Shown here: positions 56,607 to 64,000 of the stretch, piece after piece
Numbering within the stretch: the stretch's first letter is position 1
Layout of the letters: every line of letters begins with the position of its first letter
Assembly: GCA_025738555.1 (NCBI GenBank)
Contig: JAOVFP010000004.1
Location: 4,774,001 to 4,838,000, forward strand
DNA from: Cyathus striatus
Lineage: Eukaryota > Basidiomycota > Agaricomycetes > Agaricales > Nidulariaceae
Direction: 5' to 3'
DNA: 64,000 nucleotides
Program-made: the position numbers and the translations under genes
The notes under the pieces: generated by a model
Seen by the model: only the letters and a program-made list of their open reading frames with translations
The model's database searches: none
Told to the model about the DNA's origin: nothing

Positions 56607-58716
56607 TCAATTATAATCCCACATTTGCGCCTGTCTGATCATACTCTCCGATGTCTGATCCCGTGGCTTAATCGAGCAAGGAAAAGGTTTAGGGTGGCTA
56701 AAGGGTGTTCTAGTTGAGACATAGCAGAAATAATCTAACGATATTCATACCTTGTTAAAGCTGTAGCCAGTTCGACTTCGGGTACTATTTCTTTTCCCTC
56801 CTCATCAATCGATCGTTCTATGTCAAGAGTTGCTAACATAGAGGATATTGCAATCCATAGACTCGCACTTGCGAGGTATCGTCCAGGACAAATTCTGTAT
56901 GGTATCCGATCAATCATCAATGGTTACTATTCACATGATATACCTGCGACCGAAACCAAAATGACCTATTGGATATGGCTCCGCATTTCCTTCTGGTTTA
57001 GGTAGGTATCGACTAGGGTCAAAAGAGTCAGGATCCGTATATACGGATTTGTCTCGTAGGATTGCGCTGGAAAGGATCAATGTTGTACTTCGTCTTATAT
57101 AAAGAAACGTACTAAGCGTTAGGAATGACAACGGTCCCTTTGGGGACAAACATTCCGTTGTATACATCGTCTGCGATCGTACAATGTGGTATGCCTTAGC
57201 GCCAAACATCATTAGCAATCCATTTCCCTTAAGTCATAGCATGCTATTTACCAGACGGAGATACAGCATTCCATCTATACAACGAATATGTGACTAGTAA
57301 AATTTTATAAACCCACTTGATTACACACCTAAGCACCTCCTGTAATACAGCTTCGACGTATGGAAGAGAGCTGCGATCATTGAACTCAGGAAGCCTATTT
57401 TTACCGATTACTTCATCAATTTCTGCCTGGGCCCGTTTCTGACATTCAGGGAACAAAACCATTGCAAGAAGAAAGAATAAAAGGGCGGAATACGTCTAGG
57501 TAAAAGATGCATAAAATCATAATAGTAATGGCACCCACACAGTGACATACCGTCTCTGTACCTCCAGCAAACATTACACCAGCAGTTCCCTGTAGATCAT
57601 TCATGTGCTCCTTGTTGTCATATTTCCCCTGAAGTTGATTGAGATGAAACGAGAGAAATGACTGTTGTGCGGTCCCTTCTATCTGAAATGGCAAATATAA
57701 GCAGAATAGCAAGCAGAATAAGCAATTGACTGCAGACCAATTGACGTTTCACAGCTTCGAACGGGTATTCATGCATTTTACGCACAGCAGGGAAAAACTC
57801 CTCGCCTTGAAGGCATAAAATGTTCCGGGAAACCAGGAAGGCAAGTATCTCACTTACAATTTCCAGTTAGCTTGTATTAGGAATTTCAAAGCTAGGATTA
57901 AAACATACAGAATGGCATGAAATCAACAGGCGTACTTCCTAGAGATCCGCAAGAAGTTGCCGAGACCAGTGCCTTAGCAGTAATGGTCATGTACGGGTCG
58001 TCTTCCGATTCGATGTCTCTCCCATATGCAATTTTGACGATGAGCGTCGTGGAAAATCTTTTCAAATCAATGAGGGTGTGTATATTAAAGATATCCTGAA
58101 ACGATTCACCTCAGAAGATGGTTCCTTACATTCTGTGGATTGTCAGCAATATGTGCTAACAGGCGTCGCGCTTGCCTAGTTTGTAATGGTTGATATGATG
58201 GGCATTGCTTTTGATTAAGGTATTCTTGTAGGAGACGCCTATGTTTTTGAAACTGCTTTCCGTAGGGTAAGAAAGTGAGTGTTGGAAACCACCCCATCCT
58301 GCCAGAGTTTACATAAACACTATCTTTCGATGCATTCATATATCAGGCTCACAGCTCGTATAATATCAACCTCATTCGATCGCTATAAATTCCACTTCTC
58401 TTGTCGAGGAGTTCAGTTGCAGCCTTTAGCGAGTTCAAGACCAAGAACGATCGCCCAGGAATATGAAGATACATGACATCCCCTGAGGTAAGTTTTAATC
58501 GGTCGTTAACCAAGTGTGAAGCATTGCAGAATTACCATAAATCTTCGACCATTCACGAAAAACTACTTCCTGTTGGGTCGACGGTATAATGCGTAGATGC
58601 CCTATGATCGGGTCTGCTGGTGGGCCAGGAGGGTACGAGAGTTTGGCTCTGCATCGTCGAGACCATAGCAAGCAGAGGGCTGCAAAAGAAAACGCAAGGT
58701 GATAAATCCATGCCAT
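56607..58716 (-). pseudogene. Cytochrome P450 P450-6, frameshifted in exon 5
   Basis: Starts MAWIYHLAFSFAALCLLW and carries SYPPGPPADP, FQKHR, AGGTETT, EVLR, FDPSRY and FGFGRRICPGRYLASA in the usual order, ending …QAQMWDYN at 56607. Exon 5 is 115 nt where P450-1 has 116. One base is missing around 57790-57797 (coding strand GGAGTTTTTCCCTGC). The shifted frame reaches TGA within the same exon, before the I-helix. All other junctions keep frame. Either a very recent pseudogene or a homopolymer error in the assembly; if the base is restored by resequencing it is an ordinary P450 of this family. Confidence 0.75.
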
Positions 58717-59931
58717 ACTTAGAATGCGATATGGACGCGGTCTTCTTATGTTATCACAAAGGGTATGCTTAAAGTGTGAATTTATGTCCTGAGAAGGTTT
58801 ATCTTATGGTGATAGTGCGATGATGGAAGCTGCTGGAGGTTCTATTCTGAGTCTCGGTTTATGTCTCAGCTGATACAAGATAATATCCGATTGGTATTAA
58901 CGTCCTGAAATGGTGCTTTGAACTGTGTACTCGATACACTCAGATATCCACATGGAAATCATTCTGAAAGCCCCTGCAGTGGGCAACGACTCTAAAGAAG
59001 AATTTAATAAGCGCACAAACCAGGGACAGGAACAAAGATCAGTATTACTACTTGTTAAACAGGTATAGTTTGCCGCAACAAACATATATAATCCAAAATG
59101 TCAAGGAAGGAAGACAAAACATGAAGTCACCAACGAAAGAGCGTCGACCACTGATTGAAATGGAAACCAATTTATTCGCTTGTCCGTCGAAGCTACTCAA
59201 AGGAATATCTCCATGTACATTCGTCCGCTTGTGATGGAGCGGAAGGTGCTGACCAGGCTCTATGATCTAGGATGATCACATGAAAACATGATATATACTA
59301 CAGACCAGGGGCAACAAAGGGGGAGTATAAATGGCTCTACAGCTATAGGAGAGACTACGCACCTCAACATCTAACACCATCATCCCTGGTTTTGACTCTT
59401 CCCTCTCGCGAAAATTATTAAACACTCCAACCTCATACCCGTACCTATCATGCCCTCCCCTTGAACGAACATAGAGCGGCCCGCGCCACTGCCACCGCAA
59501 TCAAACTGCCGTTATCGTTCCCAGGTATGACAACTGTCAGATACATCGCCTGAGACCTCGACCATCGGGTGGGTAACTTCATGTGTATGAAGAGTCAGAC
59601 AGATGGGAGACTAAGGTCAGTCGGTAGAAACTGTGTAGCGACGGTTCAAGCTCAAGGTTGAACTTTCAGAGCATTGCACTTCACAACGCTTGGGCCCATA
59701 GGAATGCGTGGGAAGAATCTAAGGTGGCTTTGGTACACACGGCCCAACAATAATGCCTGAGTCTTCTGACGCAACTCCGACGAGCAACCGACGAGAGAAG
59801 CGATGCAAAGGTGACGCTCCGTGTCGCAGAATCATCCTCAATCATGTAGCCCGAAGTTTACAAAGACTAAAAATTCCTTCATTTTATTTTTTACCGATGA
59901 AAATTAGTAGATATTTTGCATTATGCTCGAC
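58717..59931. other. Intergenic between P450-6 and P450-7
   Basis: Contains the P450-6 promoter with the shared motif at 58863-58874. Nothing else is recognised. Confidence 0.5.
58863..58874. promoter_or_regulatory. Shared promoter motif (P450-6 copy)
   Basis: GTCTCAGCTGAT, 147 bp upstream of the P450-6 start, within a longer conserved neighbourhood ('gttctattctgag' nearby). Confidence 0.35.
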
Positions 59932-62056
59932 TTAATTATCGTCCCACATTTGCGCTTGTCTGATGATGCTTTCTGACGTCTGATCCCGTGGCTGAATGGT
60001 GCAAGGGAAAGGTTTGGGGTAGCTTAAGGAAATTTCAACCGAGAGAAGTTATAAGGAACCCAGCGAATCGTACCTTGTTAGACCTGTAATCAGTTCAACT
60101 TTGGGTATGATCTCCTTTCCCTCGTCGTCTAGAGCTCGTCCTATATCTAAAGTTGCGATGATCGATGATATCACAATCCATAGGCTTGTATCTGCAAGGT
60201 GCTTCCCAGGACATATTCTGCGGTATTTAACTATGGGGTCGGTTTAAACACATGCTACATGGCCTACTTACCTGCGGCCAAACCCAAAGTATCCCATCGG
60301 ATAAGGCTCCGCATTTCCCTCCGGCTTAGGCAAGTATCTACTAGGATTGAAAGAGTCAGGATCGCTATAGATGGACTCATCTCGCAGGATCGCACTGCAA
60401 CATAATCTCTGCGTTCAGCATAGGACACTGACCAAATCACTTTAGGACGTACTAGATATTAGCTATCACGATAGTCCCTTTAGGGATAAACATTCCGTTG
60501 TACACGTCGTCTGCAAACGTACGATGTGGTATACCTTGATAGCAAGTGGCATCTTCAGTGATTCACTACCTATGCTTATAAGATCTTACTCACCGGTTGG
60601 AATTACGGTATGCCATCTATGTAACAAATTAAGTACTATGTGAATGGGTTCAATATAAATCCACTTTTATATGCACCTAAGAACTTCTTGCAATACAGCT
60701 TCAACGTACGGAAGAGACTTCCGATCGCCCAGTTCAGGAAGTCTGTTTTTTCCGATTATTTCATCGATTTCTGCCTGAGCCTTTTTCTGACATTCAGGAA
60801 ACAAGACCATTGTGAGTATAAAGAATGAAAGAGCAGAATACGTCTAAAAAGAAAAGCATACATATGTGAGACTCAAAGTGTTAATGAAAGTAATGAAAGG
60901 AACTAACCGTCTCGGTGCCACCAGCAAACATCACACAAGCAGCTCCCTGCAAATCAATCATATGCTCCTTTTCGCTGTGTTTCCCGTGAAGTTGATCGAG
61001 GTGATATGATAGAAAAGATGGCCGTGCGGTCCCTTCTTTCTAAAGACGGTATATATGAGCTTAACAACGTGAGTACCTGACCCCGTACCAACTGGCGTTT
61101 AACAGCTTCAAAGGGATATTCATGCATTTTGCGCACATCGGAGTAAAAACTTCTTGCCTTGAAGGCATAAAATGTTCCCGGAAACCAAGAAGGGAAGTAC
61201 CTCACTAGCAACATGTATTGAGTTCCCATCGAAACGCTCTCCGATATAATAGAACGCACGGAATGGCATTAAATCAATCGGAGTACCTCCTATGGGTCCA
61301 CAAGCAGTAATCGATTCGTGTGCTTTAATAGAAATATCAATATATGGGTCATCGTCTGTGTCGATATCCATCCCATAGGCAATTTTTACAATCAGTGCTG
61401 TGGAAAACCTATGCAATATCAATGGATGCATAGTATCGAATTTCTGGAAATATACCTCTGAAAGTGGTGCCTAAAATTGTGTGGATTCTCCATGAGATGT
61501 AATAATAGGCGGCGTGCGTGTTGAGATTGTAATCGTTGGTACGACATACACTGCTTCTTATTAAGATATTCTTGTAGAAGATGTTTGTGCTTTTGGAATT
61601 TCTTTCCATAGGGTAAGAAGGTAAGTATTGGAGCCCAACCCATCCTACACTAGATTTGTTATTATTCGTTATGGCTCGAATATAACCTTACAACTCGTAT
61701 AGCACCAATTTCATACGATCGCTGTAAATCCCGCTTCTTTTATCGAGGAGTTCTGTGGCAACCTTCAGCGAGTTCAAGACTAAAAATGAACGCCCAGGAA
61801 GGTGAAGGTACATAATGTCACCTAAAGCAAGTCGAAATCGATCATGACATAGTAAGATATTGATGGAAGTACCGTATGTCTTCGACCATTCTCGAAAAAC
61901 CTCTTCCTGGTTGTTCATCGGCATGATGCGTAAATGCCCTATAATAGGCTCCGCAGGTGGGCCAGGAGGATACGGGAGTCTCGTTCTGCGCCGTCGCGAC
62001 CATATCAAGCAGAAGCCCGCAAAAGCAAGCGCAAGATGGTACAACCACTGTGCCAT
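59932..62056 (-). CDS. Cytochrome P450 monooxygenase P450-7 (12 exons)
   Basis: Starts MAQWLYHLALAFAGFCLIW; one frame through the family's 12 exons to TAA at 59932 (…QAQMWDDN). Motifs: [12 protein letters not shown]-helix AGGTETT, EVLR, FNPSRY and FGFGRRICPGKHLADT. The C-helix motif is FQKHK: besides Phe for Trp, the Arg that normally contacts a heme propionate is Lys, unique among the seven. The first intron happens to lack stops and is a multiple of three, so retention would add 18 residues. Intact by inspection. Confidence 0.87.
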
Positions 62057-62095
62057 TTTTACCTTGAGAGTCGGGACGAAGAATCGAGCCTTCTC

Positions 62096-62102
62096 TTTTA
62101 TA
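62096..62102 (-). promoter_or_regulatory. TATA box of P450-7
   Basis: TATAAAA on the minus strand, 40 bp upstream of the ATG at 62056. Confidence 0.5.
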
Positions 62103-62812
62103 ACACATCTAAGTATTTCTGGAGTGCGAAGAACACTTGGGAATCATATCGAAATTCTATTCTGAGATTTGCCGATGCCACAGGTCTCCGTGGAACTTGG
62201 AATACACTTTAAGCGCCGTCGTGAGATGCTTCTTCAGATTGTGAACAAGATAATCCCTATGCTTGGCATTGATAAGTTATAACACAGTGGAAAGTACTGG
62301 GGATAGATGTCTTAAAGAGCCCTCCTGACCACTTAGACCCGCCTAGCTGAAACCTCCATATAATTGTGGATCTAAATATGAATTGACCCCGCACTGATGG
62401 CCACCTTAGTATAGGTAAGTTCTATATGAATAGCATCAGCTTGTCATTCTGCAAAGGGGCATTAGTTATACAACCTCCTAGAATACTGAAGGAAGATAAG
62501 ACCGGCGAAAGGGGGGACCTCGGGTCAATGACTGAGATAACATGGTATGCACCTTCGCCATCTCGCACTCTGAGCGTAACGTTTAACTGAATATGTCTAG
62601 CATAATCAGCTTGAGTCGGAGCGGAACACCAGGTTCTGGAACGTGAGGCTGACATCCGCACCGGATAACGTGACTACACTAGGCAAAGATCGGGGACAAG
62701 AAGCTCTCAAAGACAAATTTCGCACCTTAACATATACCACCACCTTCCCAATTGTCGGTCCGCCTCCACCCAAGGTTGTCGCCCAACGGCACCCAAATAC
62801 CCTATACCCATC
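62103..62812. other. Divergent intergenic region
   Basis: Lies between the P450-7 promoter and the last gene. Gly-rich frames on the minus strand near 62606-62926 are shadows of the Pro-rich coding sequence. Confidence 0.5.
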
Positions 62813-63863
62813 ATGTCCGTCCCCACTACCCCCTTCCCCAGCTACTTCCCCGCTCCCGTCCCAGCCTCCAAACCCACCTCCACTACCGCCCCCACTGCCG
62901 CTGTTCCCACCAGTGCCTCCAAACACGTCGTAACCACAGTCCCCGCCCCCTCAGCTCCCACAAATGTGCGCAACACCTACAGCCGCACCAGAACCATCAG
63001 CACGACCTCCACCGCCAGTCGCGGTAGGCAACGCCGCTTCCACAGCCAAGGCCCCCCGACAACATCAGTCAGCCACATCAGGTACAACCTCCATCACCGC
63101 GTGACGGATCTCGAGTACAGTTTGTCAATGCGTATCGGGCGTCTCGAAATGCAAAAGGACGAGCATCGCAGGATTATATCGTTTCTGTGTGAGGATGTTA
63201 TTAGACTTATGAGTAGGGATGTGAAGTCTGTGTACGTACCTTTTCCTTTGTAGATGCCAGTATGGGTTGGCTGAATGTGGTCGTAGTTCGGCTCCACCTC
63301 CACCTCCACCTCCGACTCTACCTTCGCCCTCGATGATATTGGGTGCATCTGCTCCAGGACCGATTCTGTCATACGACCCACTTCAGCTACCGCCCCCTCC
63401 TCAGTATCCTACACCCTTCCCGCCTAAGCCTCTGCTCGTCTTCCAGCACCAGGCTCGAGGGTTCGAGGTCCCCGCGCCACAAAAGCTCTACTTCTGGGAC
63501 CCACCACCCACCGGATACGCTGTCTCGCTGGACGCGCAATATTCCTATAACAATCAGGTTCCCCAGTATACCTATAGCCACCAGTACCCGCAGTATACCT
63601 ATGGCCAACAAGACCCTAATGTTGCCTATAACCAGTGGCAGTCCTCGCAGCCCTTCAACGCCCAGGACTCTCAAAATTTCTCGGTCTCGTCGTATTGGTC
63701 TAATAGCTATTCTCAGCCAACTGCTGATGTGAAGCCTGAAGTGGATACGGATAGCGAATCGGATATTGTGATTATCATTACGGATGTAGCTGAATCGGAA
63801 GCGTCGGCGAAACGCGAGAACACGGCGAAGAGTGAGGATACGGTGAAAAGTGAAGATGTTTGA
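62813..63863 (+). CDS. Low-complexity protein with coiled-coil-like segment and SUMO-type motifs
   Basis: Two open segments (62813-63253 and about 63256-63863) probably form one gene. The first begins MSVPTTPFPSYFPAPVPA, is Pro/Ser/Thr-rich and basic, and ends in a charged helical segment (RVTDLEYSLSMRIGRLEMQK). The second is Pro-rich, then Tyr/Gln-rich (PQYTYSHQYPQYTYGQQDP), then acidic. The acidic tail holds DSESDIVIIITD, a textbook SUMO-interacting motif, and two ψKxE sites (VKPE, VKSE). The junction is unclear: the nearest frame-keeping splice would be a 22-nt intron, too short, while a donor at CT|GTGTGA gives 71 nt. Nuclear or condensate-type function is a guess. Confidence 0.6.
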
Positions 63864-64000
63864 TCTCGGCTGGCTATCCTTTGGTGCTGTCTTTCTTCAA
63901 GTGAATGCTGGATTCGATTCTGCTGGTTGCTGCTCTTGGTTGGTCTCGGTTCTTGAATTGCGATTAGGACTGTCTGCATGTAGTGCGTTGGCGCCTCTGT

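Noticed and set aside
62606..62926. Gly-rich open frame on the minus strand
   Set aside because: Mirror of the Pro-rich coding sequence on the plus strand.
1..64000. CRISPR array or prokaryotic operon structure
   Set aside because: No regularly spaced short direct repeats; genes are spliced and separately promoted, as in a fungal nuclear genome.

Overview
The window looks like nuclear DNA from a filamentous basidiomycete, most likely a mushroom-forming Agaricomycete. Genes are broken by many short (about 45-70 bp) GT-AG introns, secreted proteins end in GPI-type tails, and one gene reads as the basidiomycete 'macrofage activating glycoprotein' family. No rRNA gene, CRISPR array or convincing tRNA was seen. 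All exon models were read by eye from splice signals and from comparison between paralogues inside the window.

Layout. 1-688: start of an AIFM2/FSP1-like FAD oxidoreductase on the minus strand, cut by the window edge. 0.7-6.4 kb: gene-poor, with decayed dispersed repeats and a 1.05 kb inverted-repeat element. 6.4-15.5 kb: two copies of a duplicated block carrying a 10-exon short-chain dehydrogenase (SDR1, SDR2), with a complete 12-exon cytochrome P450 (P450-1) between them. 15.5-18.3 kb: a lineage-type hypothetical protein and a Cys-rich secreted, probably GPI-anchored protein. 18.85-20.1 kb: a hAT-like element with an 8-bp target duplication. 20.4-22.0 kb: a DUF4436-like membrane protein. 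25.5-26.8 kb: a broken third SDR. 29.0-30.2 kb: a multi-pass membrane protein. 31.2-32.4 kb: a diverged but open fourth SDR. 34.2-38.4 kb: two tandem Cys-patterned, Ser/Thr-rich secreted proteins and the MAG1-like glycoprotein. 40.1-62.1 kb: six P450 paralogues (P450-2 to P450-7), all on the minus strand, head to tail. 62.8-63.9 kb: a low-complexity protein with a predicted SUMO-interacting motif.

How the genes relate. All seven P450s share one 12-exon architecture and belong to one family. Together with four SDR copies they form a locally expanded oxidoreductase array, as expected of a tailoring-enzyme region of secondary or xenobiotic metabolism. No terpene synthase, PKS, NRPS or regulator is visible in the window. 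P450-1 and P450-5 are near-identical inverted copies about 41 kb apart. P450-5 carries an in-frame stop just before the heme cysteine and P450-6 carries a 1-base deletion, so the array shows birth and decay. In every SDR copy the position expected to hold the catalytic Tyr of YxxxK is Phe.
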